41,094 bases of DNA from Clostridia bacterium (GTDB lineage Bacteria; Bacillota; Clostridia; Christensenellales; Borkfalkiaceae), in contig JAFVRE010000053.1 in NCBI GenBank assembly GCA_017504465.1, forward strand, positions 1-41,094, read 5' to 3'. Position 1 is the first letter of the stretch; the number at the start of each line of letters is the position of its first letter. Positions 17,707 through 25,143 of this stretch are shown piece after piece. The translations under genes were made by a program, and so were the position numbers. Below the pieces are notes generated by a model. That model did no database searches. It had not been told where the DNA came from and saw only the letters and a program-made list of their open reading frames with translations.

Positions 17707-19716
17707 ATGAAAAAGAAATTATTAACAGCGTTATCGCTCGTATGCATTGCAATGAGCGCGTTTTTGTTTGCATCGTGTGACCTTAATTTGGGTGGAGATG
17801 AAAACTTTTCCTTTGATAAGTTTTTAGAAAAGATATTCCCAAAGACAGAAGAACACGTACATAGCTTTGGGAAATGGACAAATTTTACGGACGGCGACGT
17901 TGTTTGCGAGGATAAGCTTTTCTTCCGTACCTGCTCCACCTGCAATGAAATTGAATGGAAACAAGGAGTGTATGAAGACCATGACTGGAATATTGTAACC
18001 ACAGCACCTACCTGTCAAGCCCAGGGCTATGATACAAAAACGTGTACAATTTGCAGAAAGGTGGAAATAACGAATTATACGAAAACCGCTGGTCACGCTT
18101 GGAATAAAAACTATTCTTTTGATAACTCTTATCATTGGATTGGTTGCTACATTTGCGGCGAAGTGAAAGGCAAAGAGGAACACAAGTTTAACTCAAGCTG
18201 TAATGCTACACAACACTGGGAAGAATGTATTTGCGGACAAAAAAGAAACGTTGCAGGGCATAGCTTTGTAGTCAAGAAAGACGCTACTAACCACTGGGAA
18301 GAATGTACTTGTGGACAAAAGAGAAACAAGGCGGAACATATCGATAACGGCAGTGGTAACTGTTCTGCTTGCGATCAGCTGATTGAAAGGATTGAATACA
18401 AACTTTTGGCTGACGGTACGTATGCTGTATGCGGTTACGCTGGTGAGCCAACGGAAGTTGTTATTCCTTCTATCTTCAACGGAAAAGCTGTAACTTCGAT
18501 AGGTGAATATGCGTTTTATGATTGCAGAAACTTGACGAGTGTAGAAATCCCCGACAGCGTAACGACGATAGGTTCTTATGCGTTCGAGGATTGCAGTAGC
18601 TTGACGAACGTGGTGATAGGCGATGGCGTAACAATGATAGGTGAAGGTGCGTTCGATTATTGTTCAAAATTAAGCTATAATGAATATGGGAATTGCAAAT
18701 ATTTAGGAAGTGCAAATAATCCATATTATGCATTAATGGAAACAGCTAGTAAAAATTATAGCACGTATACCATGCATGAAAACACAAAGATAATAGAAGG
18801 TGAAGCATTTAGTGGATGTTCCCGAATGAGTAGCATAACTATTCCCGATAGTGTAATATCGATAGGTGATAAGGCGTTCTATGAATGCACTAGCTTGACG
18901 AGTATATCCATACCTGATAGCGTAACGACAATAGGTGATAGGGCGTTCTATAATTGCACTAGTTTGTTCAGTATAGAAATACCTGACAGCGCAACTTCAA
19001 TCGGTGATCGTGTATTCGAAAATTGCAGTAGCTTGCAATACAATGAGTATGATAACGGATATTATTTAGGAAATGTAAACAATGAATATGTAGTGTTAGT
19101 AAAAGCGAAGAATAACTCTATCACAAGCTGTACTATCCACTCGGAGACAAAAGTTCTTTATTCCTATGCGTTCTTAGATTGCGAAAACTTGACGAGTGTA
19201 GTAATGGGTAATAGTCTAACTTCGATTGGTCGTTTTGTGTTCGCTGGTTGCATTAGTTTAACGAGTGTAAAAATTCCCGACAGTGTAATTTCGATTGGCG
19301 ACGAGCTCTTCCAGGGGTGCACTAGCTTGACGCGTGTAGTAATAGGTAATAGCGTAACTTCGATTGATAGCGGGACATTCTTTCTTTGCTCTAGCTTAAC
19401 GAGTGTAAAAATTCCCGACAGTGTAATTTCGATTGGTCAGCATGCGTTCTATAAATGCAGTAGCTTGAGGAGTATAGAAATTTCTGATAGTGTAACTTTA
19501 ATTATAGTACAGGCGTTCGAGTATTGCTATAGTTTGAGGAATGTATATTATAAAGGTACGGCAGAGAAATGGTCAGAGATTATTATTGGTTCTCATAATG
19601 AATCTTTAACCGCCGCAACGATTTATTTCTATTCTGAAACTAAGCCTACGACGGAAGGTAACTATTGGCATTACGTTGACGGCGTTCCTACGGCTTGGGT
19701 GGCTAAAGAAGAGTAA
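17707..19716 (+). CDS. BspA-like leucine-rich-repeat surface lipoprotein
   Basis: A 669-residue exported lipoprotein. The signal peptide ends in FASC with Cys24 as the lipid anchor. Residues about 50-230 hold Cys/His repeats of about 30 residues built on HWxxCxCG (HWEECICGQKRN and HWEECTCGQKRN are near copies). The rest is LRR_5 (BspA/Treponema type) repeats of 23 residues, built on CxSLTSVxIPDSVTSIGxxAF, interrupted by two longer segments, ending with a YKGTAEKW repeat and a tail. Related proteins act in adhesion or binding of host or environmental polymers; the ligand here is unknown. TTTAGGAGG precedes the ATG. Control by the divergent XRE protein is inferred from operators. Nucleotide repeats inside the gene are prone to recombination. 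Confidence 0.92.
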   Translation: MKKKLLTALSLVCIAMSAFLFASCDLNLGGDENFSFDKFLEKIFPKTEEHVHSFGKWTNFTDGDVVCEDKLFFRTCSTCNEIEWKQGVYEDHDWNIVTTAPTCQAQGYDTKTCTICRKVEITNYTKTAGHAWNKNYSFDNSYHWIGCYICGEVKGKEEHKFNSSCNATQHWEECICGQKRNVAGHSFVVKKDATNHWEECTCGQKRNKAEHIDNGSGNCSACDQLIERIEYKLLADGTYAVCGYAGEPTEVVIPSIFNGKAVTSIGEYAFYDCRNLTSVEIPDSVTTIGSYAFEDCSSLTNVVIGDGVTMIGEGAFDYCSKLSYNEYGNCKYLGSANNPYYALMETASKNYSTYTMHENTKIIEGEAFSGCSRMSSITIPDSVISIGDKAFYECTSLTSISIPDSVTTIGDRAFYNCTSLFSIEIPDSATSIGDRVFENCSSLQYNEYDNGYYLGNVNNEYVVLVKAKNNSITSCTIHSETKVLYSYAFLDCENLTSVVMGNSLTSIGRFVFAGCISLTSVKIPDSVISIGDELFQGCTSLTRVVIGNSVTSIDSGTFFLCSSLTSVKIPDSVISIGQHAFYKCSSLRSIEISDSVTLIIVQAFEYCYSLRNVYYKGTAEKWSEIIIGSHNESLTAATIYFYSETKPTTEGNYWHYVDGVPTAWVAKEE

Positions 19717-19856
19717 GCCTAGCGGCAGTACGGATAACGCCGTAAAGAACGCAACATAGCGGTTGCTTTTAGTGGGGCTGCATTTTCGTGGAGTTCCACT
19801 CCACACCTCGGCAGGAAATAATTTCCTGCACCTTAACTAAAATATACAATAAAGTA

Positions 19857-19881
19857 CGGCGACGGATTTTTTCCGTCGCCG
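19857..19881 (+). terminator. probable terminator hairpin after the LRR lipoprotein gene
   Basis: Perfect 10-bp GC-rich stem with a loop of T residues; the right arm is followed by TTATACTACG, not a clean U tract, so termination is likely but not certain. Confidence 0.5.
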
Positions 19882-19972
19882 TTATACTACGTATGATTAT
19901 CGAAAAATTTAATACAAAAGCAAAAAAAGTCCAAAATTTTCGATTATTTTTTCAAAAAGGTATGAATTCAAG

Positions 19973-20001
19973 TTGCTTTATTTTTTCAAATACTGTAAAA
20001 T
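19973..20001 (+). promoter_or_regulatory. promoter of the aminotransferase gene
   Basis: TTGCTT (19973-19978), 17-bp spacer, TAAAAT (19996-20001), 36 bp before the ATG. Confidence 0.65.
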
Positions 20002-20037
20002 AGTACGGTAAAGAAAATTTTAATATGGAGTGTACGA

Positions 20038-21237
20038 ATGAGAAATAGAATTTCGGCAAGAATTTCAGCGATTGCACCGTCCTTGACGCTCGCAATTTCG
20101 GCTAAGGCGAAGGCGATGAAAGAAGCAGGGGAGTCAGTGGTGTCCTTTGGGGTTGGAGAGCCTGATTTTAATACGGCTGAGCATATCATTGACGCAGCCA
20201 AAACGGCGCTTGATAACGGCCACACGAAATATACGCCGTCGAGCGGGTTGTTGGCTTTGAGAAAGGCGATTTGTGAGAAGTTTCAAAAGGATAACGGGCT
20301 TACCTATAAGCCGTCGCAAATTATCGTTTCCAACGGCGCGAAACATTCCATTTTCAACGTTTGCTATGCCTTGATTGAAGATGGAGACGAAGTGATTATT
20401 CCTGCGCCTTACTGGCTTACTTATCCTGAAGTGGTGCGCGTTTGCGGGGGTGTGCCGAAGTATATTGAATGTGCAAAAGAAAATAAATTTAAATTCACGG
20501 CTGAGGACTTAAAAAAGGCGATTACGCCTAAGACGAAAATGCTAATTTTCAATTCTCCCTCTAACCCAACAGGCGCGGTTTATACCGAACAGGAAGTACG
20601 CGAGATTGCGAAGGTGTGCGTGGAACATAATATTTTCGTTCTTTCGGATGAGATTTATGAAAAGCTTTGCTATAACGGCGTTAAGCCTTTCTCGATTGCG
20701 GCTTGTAGCAAGGAAATGTATGATTTGACGATTACCGTCAACGGCGTTTCTAAGTCCTATGCAATGACGGGTTGGAGAATTGGGTATCTCGGCGCGCCTG
20801 AAGACGTTGCCAAGGCGATGGATTCTTTCCAAAGCCATACGACGAGTAACGCTTGTTCGATTGCGCAGTATGCGACGCTTGAGGCGCTGAATACGCCGCA
20901 GTCCGAAATTGATAAAATGGTGGACGTGTTCGACAACCGTCGGAAAAAACTTTTGGAGCTAATTGACGGGATCGAGGGCGTGCAAGCGGTTGAGCCTGAC
21001 GGCGCGTTTTACGTTATGATGGTCGTTAGCGACGTGTACGGTAAGAGCTACAACGGGAAAAAGATTGTGGATTCGGTGTCTTTTGCCGATACGCTTTTGG
21101 AAGCGGAAAAGGTTGCGACTGTGCCCGGCGTATCTTTTGGTGCGTCTGATTGCGTAAGATTATCCTACGCGCTTTCCGAACAGGAAATTGAAGAGGGATT
21201 AAAGCGCATTAAGCGGTTTATAGACGCGCTTGCGTAA
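20038..21237 (+). CDS. pyridoxal-phosphate aminotransferase, aspartate aminotransferase type
   Basis: A 399-residue class I/II aminotransferase, probably moving the amino group between aspartate and 2-oxoglutarate. It has GEPDFNT, the YTPSSGLLALR segment, SNGAKHSIFN, NSPSNPTG, SDEIYEKL and the PLP site SKSYAMTGWRIGY with Lys239. These features fit the gamma (Bacillus/Thermus) type Ib aspartate aminotransferase. Related enzymes also act on aromatic or N-succinyl-diaminopimelate substrates, so the exact substrate is inferred. GGAG precedes the ATG. It has its own promoter and a terminator at 21280. Confidence 0.9.
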   Translation: MRNRISARISAIAPSLTLAISAKAKAMKEAGESVVSFGVGEPDFNTAEHIIDAAKTALDNGHTKYTPSSGLLALRKAICEKFQKDNGLTYKPSQIIVSNGAKHSIFNVCYALIEDGDEVIIPAPYWLTYPEVVRVCGGVPKYIECAKENKFKFTAEDLKKAITPKTKMLIFNSPSNPTGAVYTEQEVREIAKVCVEHNIFVLSDEIYEKLCYNGVKPFSIAACSKEMYDLTITVNGVSKSYAMTGWRIGYLGAPEDVAKAMDSFQSHTTSNACSIAQYATLEALNTPQSEIDKMVDVFDNRRKKLLELIDGIEGVQAVEPDGAFYVMMVVSDVYGKSYNGKKIVDSVSFADTLLEAEKVATVPGVSFGASDCVRLSYALSEQEIEEGLKRIKRFIDALA

Positions 21238-21279
21238 ACGAGCGATAGGATTTGTCTCAAAGAAAATGAAATAGTTAGC

Positions 21280-21317
21280 AACGCCCGAAAACGTTTGATT
21301 TCGGGCGTTATTTTTTT
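21280..21317 (+). terminator. aminotransferase terminator
   Basis: AACGCCCGAAA (21280-21290) pairs with TTTCGGGCGTT (21299-21309), followed by ATTTTTTT. Confidence 0.92.
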
Positions 21318-21346
21318 GTGTGAAATTTCAAACGGCGCGAGCGGAG

Positions 21347-21380
21347 AAATGAAAAATTTATTCGTATTTTTCATTTTTTT
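21347..21380 (+). terminator. second, AT-rich terminator-like hairpin
   Basis: AAATGAAAAAT (21347-21357) pairs with ATTTTTCATTT (21366-21376) over an 8-nt loop, followed by TTTT. It would back up the first terminator. Confidence 0.55.
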
Positions 21381-21474
21381 AGTCAGCTTGGGGCGAAAGA
21401 ATAAAAAAAGAGAGAAAAAATCACAAAAAAATAAAAAAAATTGAAATTTCGAGAAAATTTTTTTCGTAAAAGCC

Positions 21475-21503
21475 TTGAAATTGCAAGCAAAATATGATAA
21501 ACT
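21475..21503 (+). promoter_or_regulatory. promoter of the small P-loop gene
   Basis: TTGAAA (21475-21480), 17-bp spacer, extended -10 TGA-TAAACT (21495-21503). Confidence 0.7.
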
Positions 21504-21568
21504 ATTATAAACCCGAAAAAAGAATTCGGTCGTTTAAAATTCAATTAGAAAAATCGGGAGGATTTTTT

Positions 21569-21976
21569 ATGATTAAAGTTATTTACGGTTCAAAAGGCAC
21601 TGGTAAGACGAAAATGCTCATTGACGCGGCGAATTCCGCGGTTGCAAATGCAAAAGGTCATCTCATTTTTATCACCGACACGAAGAGATATATGTATGAT
21701 TTGGAACGCGACGTTCGTTTTATCGACGTTAGCGATTACGACGTTGCAGGCGAGGCTGCGTTCTGTGGATTTGTAAAGGGCGTTATTGCTGGTAACAACG
21801 ATAACGAGTACGTATATTTGGACGGCGTTGTTCGTATTGCGGGTAAGCCTGTGGCTGAACTCGCGGCGTTCTTCTATATGCTTGAAAAGGTATCCGAAAA
21901 TAATAACTTGACGATTACCGTTACCGTTTCTGCGGATAAAGAAGAATTGCCTGATTTCGTGACGAAATATCTCTAA
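21569..21976 (+). CDS. small P-loop ATP-binding protein, Clostridia conserved type
   Basis: The start at 21569 follows GGGAGG; an in-frame ATG at 21494 lies inside the promoter. The 135-residue product opens with a Walker A motif GSKGTGKTK (residues 7-15) right after the first strand. A Walker B-like strand YVYLDGVVRI follows near residue 88, and the end ITVTVSADKEELPDFVTKYL suggests a compact one-domain NTPase. I recall small proteins of this pattern in many Clostridia, sometimes loosely labelled as PilT-like; no function is established. The gene stands alone between its own promoter and a strong terminator. Confidence 0.82.
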   Translation: MIKVIYGSKGTGKTKMLIDAANSAVANAKGHLIFITDTKRYMYDLERDVRFIDVSDYDVAGEAAFCGFVKGVIAGNNDNEYVYLDGVVRIAGKPVAELAAFFYMLEKVSENNNLTITVTVSADKEELPDFVTKYL

Positions 21977-22008
21977 TATTTTCTCATTCCTTGTAAAACA
22001 GCGAAGCT

Positions 22009-22041
22009 AAAAGCCGAGCGTCTTTTCGCTCGGCTTTTTTT
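22009..22041 (+). terminator. terminator after the P-loop gene
   Basis: AAAAGCCGAGCG (22009-22020) pairs with CGCTCGGCTTTT (22027-22038), followed by a T run. Confidence 0.92.
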
Positions 22042-22151
22042 AAGAATTTGCAGGTTAATATTTCTACGAAAGATATTTTCAATATAAAAACAGACGAAAA
22101 ACTACCGAACTTATCAGGGCGGCGGTTTTCGCTCGGGAAAAAGGGGTTAAT

Positions 22152-23678
22152 ATGTATTTTATCAGTACGAGAGGAGATGAAAAGGTAACTGGCGCGCAAG
22201 CGATTGCCTTGGCTCTTGCTAAAGACGGCGGATTATTCGTTCCTGAAACGTTCCCGCAATTGACAAGAGACGATCTTGAAAAAATGTCGGAAATGAATTA
22301 TCCCGAACGCGCGGCGTACGTGCTTTCTAAGTACCTTGACGATTTAGGCGAGGAGTTTATTTTGGACGCTTGTAAAAAGGCGTACGAAACTTTTGAAGGC
22401 GAAGATCCCATTCCGCTCGTTCGTATCAACGAGGGTTTATATATTCTTGAACTCTACCATGGTCCTACCTGTTCGATTAAGGACGTTTCACTCACGCTCT
22501 TTCCCCAACTCTTAAAACGGAGTATGGAGCTTTTAGGGTATAATGAAGAAGTATTGTTGCTTGCTGCGACAAGCGGCGATACGGGCAAAGCTACCTTGCA
22601 GGCGTTCCGTGACGTTAAGGGCACGAAAGTTGCTATCTTCTATCCCGACGAAGGGGTAGCGAAGATGCAAAAAATCCAAATATGCACGCAAAGCGGTGAT
22701 AATTTGAACGTATCCGCAATTAAGGGCAATTTTGACGATTGTCAACGCGCGGTTAGAAAGTTGTTTGCGGATAAGGACTTCAACGAAAAGCTGCAAAATG
22801 AAGGCGTTCGTCTTTCAAGCACAAACTCCATGAATATTGCCCGCTTATTACCGCAAATTGCATATTATTTCTCAGCATATCTCGACCTTGCAACTTCCGA
22901 TCAGATTGAAATGGGCGACGAAATAGATTTTGCTGTTCCTACGGGAAATTTTGAAGACGTTCTTGCGGGCTGGTACGCAAAAAAGATGGGCTTGCCCATA
23001 CGCAGATTGATTTGCGCTTCCAACAGAAACCGCGCCCTTGCGGATTTCTTGAAAACCGGTTCGTATAACGTAAAACGTAATTTCTTCCGTACCATGTCCC
23101 CGTCTATCGACGTTTTACTCTCCGTGAATTTGGAGCGTTTACTCTTTGAAGTTTGCGGACGAAAGGCGGACGTGATTGCGGATAGAATGAAAAACTTATC
23201 TGAAAACGGCGAGTATTCGATAACGCAAGCCGAACTCAAGGCTATCCACAACGATTTCTACGGCGGATATGCAACGGAGGACGGAACGGTCGAAGCAATG
23301 TACGATATTTTCGAAGAATACGGCTATGCCATGGATACGCATACGGGCGTTGCTACGGCGGTTTGTTATACCTATCGAGATAAGGAAGTCGATGAAAAGG
23401 ATAGAACGCCGCTGATTATTCTCTCTACGGCAAATCCTTATAAATTCCCGCAGGACGTTTTATACGCGTTAAGCGGTAACGACGTAAAGGACAGCTTCAA
23501 AGGCATAAAGCGTTTGAATTTACTTACAGCAATGAAACCGCCTAAGTGCTTGATGGAATTGCGCTATAAACCGCTTCGTTTCAAGGGTGCGTTGCAAAAC
23601 GACGTAAAGAAAATGAGCGATGCCGTGCTTGCGTTTGTCGGTGGGGAAATAGTTCCTGAACCAAAGTCGGAAAAATAA
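22152..23678 (+). CDS. thrC: threonine synthase
   Basis: Converts O-phosphohomoserine to threonine with pyridoxal phosphate. The 508-residue protein begins with the family's YFISTRGDEKVTGAQAIALALAKDGGLFVP. The PLP lysine is Lys110 in HGPTCSIKDVSL; the usual form is FKD, so the Phe before the lysine is replaced by Ile. ATSGDTGKATLQAF, NSMNIARLLPQIAYYF and VPTGNFEDVLAGWYAKKMGLP are all present. AAAGGGG precedes the ATG. The stop overlaps an ATG of the following BFD gene by one base, so the pair is probably one transcript. No T-box is seen in the 110-nt leader. Confidence 0.94.
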   Translation: MYFISTRGDEKVTGAQAIALALAKDGGLFVPETFPQLTRDDLEKMSEMNYPERAAYVLSKYLDDLGEEFILDACKKAYETFEGEDPIPLVRINEGLYILELYHGPTCSIKDVSLTLFPQLLKRSMELLGYNEEVLLLAATSGDTGKATLQAFRDVKGTKVAIFYPDEGVAKMQKIQICTQSGDNLNVSAIKGNFDDCQRAVRKLFADKDFNEKLQNEGVRLSSTNSMNIARLLPQIAYYFSAYLDLATSDQIEMGDEIDFAVPTGNFEDVLAGWYAKKMGLPIRRLICASNRNRALADFLKTGSYNVKRNFFRTMSPSIDVLLSVNLERLLFEVCGRKADVIADRMKNLSENGEYSITQAELKAIHNDFYGGYATEDGTVEAMYDIFEEYGYAMDTHTGVATAVCYTYRDKEVDEKDRTPLIILSTANPYKFPQDVLYALSGNDVKDSFKGIKRLNLLTAMKPPKCLMELRYKPLRFKGALQNDVKKMSDAVLAFVGGEIVPEPKSEK

Positions 23679-23695
23679 TGTTAGGAGTAATCAAA

Positions 23696-23893
23696 ATGAA
23701 AGAAAATTATATGGTTTGTAACTGTATGCAGGTTAGTTATAACAAGATTGCGGACGCACTCGAAGGACATACCAAGTTTGAAGACGTGTTAGGGCTTTTT
23801 AATGCCGTACAAGCAATCACCCATTGTTCAACCGGTTGCGGCGGTTGTCATGATAAAGTGTTGGAAGTTATTTCCGAAATCATGATGGGTTAA
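23696..23893 (+). CDS. BFD-type [2Fe-2S] protein
   Basis: A 65-residue protein with cysteines at VCNC and in HCSTGCGGC, the spacing expected for the bacterioferritin-associated ferredoxin-like [2Fe-2S] domain. In free-standing form such proteins pass electrons or act in iron handling, but the partner here is unknown; there is no bacterioferritin gene nearby. The start at 23696 follows TAGGAG at a normal distance; an in-frame ATG at 23678 overlaps the thrC stop. A hairpin with long loop follows at 23913. Confidence 0.85.
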   Translation: MKENYMVCNCMQVSYNKIADALEGHTKFEDVLGLFNAVQAITHCSTGCGGCHDKVLEVISEIMMG

Positions 23894-23912
23894 CGTTTAA
23901 AAGATGAAGAAG

Positions 23913-23968
23913 ATAGGCTGCACGATAAATCGGGTACGTTTGCTCGGTTACGTGTAGCCTATAACTTT
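23913..23968 (+). terminator. long-loop hairpin, probable terminator
   Basis: ATAGGCTGCACG (23913-23924) pairs with CGTGTAGCCTAT (23951-23962) with one G-U pair, a 26-nt loop, and AACTTTTT after the right arm. Confidence 0.55.
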
Positions 23969-24047
23969 TTAATCGGACGGTAAATTTAGAACGGATAGCG
24001 TTTTTAAATAAAAAGCTATTTTTTAAAAATTTTTCTAAAAAAATTGC

Positions 24048-24081
24048 AATGTAAACCGATAGTTGACATAAATGTAAACCG
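24048..24081. promoter_or_regulatory. two direct repeats upstream of the membrane XRE gene
   Basis: AATGTAAACCG occurs at 24048-24058 and 24071-24081, 23 bp apart (about two helix turns), each followed four bases later by TTG. The second abuts the -35 box. This is a good candidate binding site for the regulator encoded just downstream or for an activator. Confidence 0.5.
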
Positions 24082-24088
24082 TTGGTTG

Positions 24089-24117
24089 TTGCTTTTGTTT
24101 TCGTGGTGTTGTATAAT
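24089..24117 (+). promoter_or_regulatory. promoter of the membrane XRE gene
   Basis: TTGCTT (24089-24094), 17-bp spacer, TATAAT (24112-24117), about 30 bp before the ATG. Confidence 0.7.
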
Positions 24118-24147
24118 TTTCTTACAAAACATCATTTGGAGGTACTT

Positions 24148-25092
24148 ATGACTTTACAAGAAAAACTAACTACTTTAAGAAAGCAAAAAGGGCTTTCGCA
24201 GGACGCGCTCGCCGATAAATTGTACGTTTCGCGTCAAGCGGTTTACAAATGGGAGACGGGGCAATCAATTCCCGATATTGAAAAACTCCGCGTATTATCT
24301 TCCTTATATAACGTATCTATTGACAATCTTCTTAATAATAAAGAAGAAATAAGATACTTAACGGATACGAAAACACCTGTAACTTACGGTAAGGTAATTT
24401 CTAAGAAAGAGTTAAAGGGCGAAGAAGCGGACGTGCAAAACCTTATGCTTTTACCCGACGAACAAAAACAGTTTGCCGCAAGAAAGAACGCTTTGAAGAA
24501 TGCAGAAATCTTTTGGTGGTTATCTTTTTTGTTGATGATGTTCGGTCCTTTTGCTGGAGCTTTGGTTGATATGTCAATGATCTTCCCTATATTTATAGTA
24601 GGAGTAATCGCATTTATAGTAGCAATAAACGTAAAGAAGAGATCAAAGAAAAAATATCCAAACGTAGAGCTTTCAAGAACGTGGTTCAATCAAGAACTTG
24701 CCAAAGCGGAGACGTTGCTTAAAAGTAAGCATGATACGGTAATTAGACTTCAAGACGACCTTCTCGCTTGGTTTGTGTATAGTCATAAAGACAAAGTTTT
24801 CGGGATCTACTTCGACGGAGATTATCAATTCTTGTGTCCGCTTTCCAACTTTGCCGTTTTTGAAATGACGCCTTCGAACGGTTTTGCTTACTTCGTTACG
24901 ATTAAATATTTTGATGCGGACGGCAAGATTTGCAAATATAATGCAGATTTTCATTGTCTTAGACAGTATGACATAAAAGAAACGACTTCAGGCAAAAAGC
25001 TTGATGCGAAACAGGGCTATAGATTTGAGAGAACGGGATACATATTAGGTGAAATCAAATCAAAATTGGAAATTGAAAAGGGTAGGCTTTAA
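24148..25092 (+). CDS. membrane-tethered XRE-family regulator
   Basis: A 314-residue protein with an N-terminal Cro/C1-type HTH (residues about 5-62; LSQDALADKLYVSRQAVYKWE), a linker, two membrane segments (about 121-141 and 144-162) and a C-terminal soluble domain of about 150 residues. The start at 24148 follows TTTGGAGG; an upstream in-frame ATG at 24082 lies within the promoter. The two segments form a hairpin, so the C-terminal domain should be on the same side as the HTH, in the cytoplasm. This makes it a DNA-binding protein held at the membrane that may sense membrane or internal signals. Its target is unknown; the direct repeats in its own promoter are candidates. Confidence 0.85.
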   Translation: MTLQEKLTTLRKQKGLSQDALADKLYVSRQAVYKWETGQSIPDIEKLRVLSSLYNVSIDNLLNNKEEIRYLTDTKTPVTYGKVISKKELKGEEADVQNLMLLPDEQKQFAARKNALKNAEIFWWLSFLLMMFGPFAGALVDMSMIFPIFIVGVIAFIVAINVKKRSKKKYPNVELSRTWFNQELAKAETLLKSKHDTVIRLQDDLLAWFVYSHKDKVFGIYFDGDYQFLCPLSNFAVFEMTPSNGFAYFVTIKYFDADGKICKYNADFHCLRQYDIKETTSGKKLDAKQGYRFERTGYILGEIKSKLEIEKGRL

Positions 25093-25093
25093 T

Positions 25094-25122
25094 AAAAAGG
25101 TGCGAAATTTCGCACCTTTTTT
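25094..25122. terminator. bidirectional terminator between the XRE regulator and nifJ
   Basis: A near-perfect palindrome AAAAAGGTGCGAAA/TTTCGCACCTTTTT between the ends of two convergent genes, with T tracts on both strands. Confidence 0.93.
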
Positions 25123-25143
25123 CGTTGATTATTAAAGATGAAT

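Larger units (their letters stand above)
19717..20037. other. gene-free region with three hairpins and a promoter
   Basis: Three separate hairpins follow the lipoprotein gene: GTGGAGT-TCC-ACTCCAC (19788-19804), GCAGGAAAT-A-ATTTCCTGC (19811-19829) and CGGCGACGGA-N5-TCCGTCGCCG (19857-19881). The last may act as terminator although no T tract follows its right arm. An AT-rich stretch and the aminotransferase promoter complete the gap. No credible gene is seen. Confidence 0.7.
21238..21568. other. gene-free AT-rich region with two terminators and a promoter
   Basis: This 331-bp gap holds the aminotransferase terminator (21280-21317), a second hairpin with T tract (21347-21380), an A-rich run, and the promoter of the next gene (21475-21503). 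No gene is seen. Confidence 0.75.

Noticed and set aside
22042..22151. T-box leader before thrC
   Set aside because: The conserved T-box antiterminator sequence (AGGGTGGNACCGCG type) is absent and the leader is too short.
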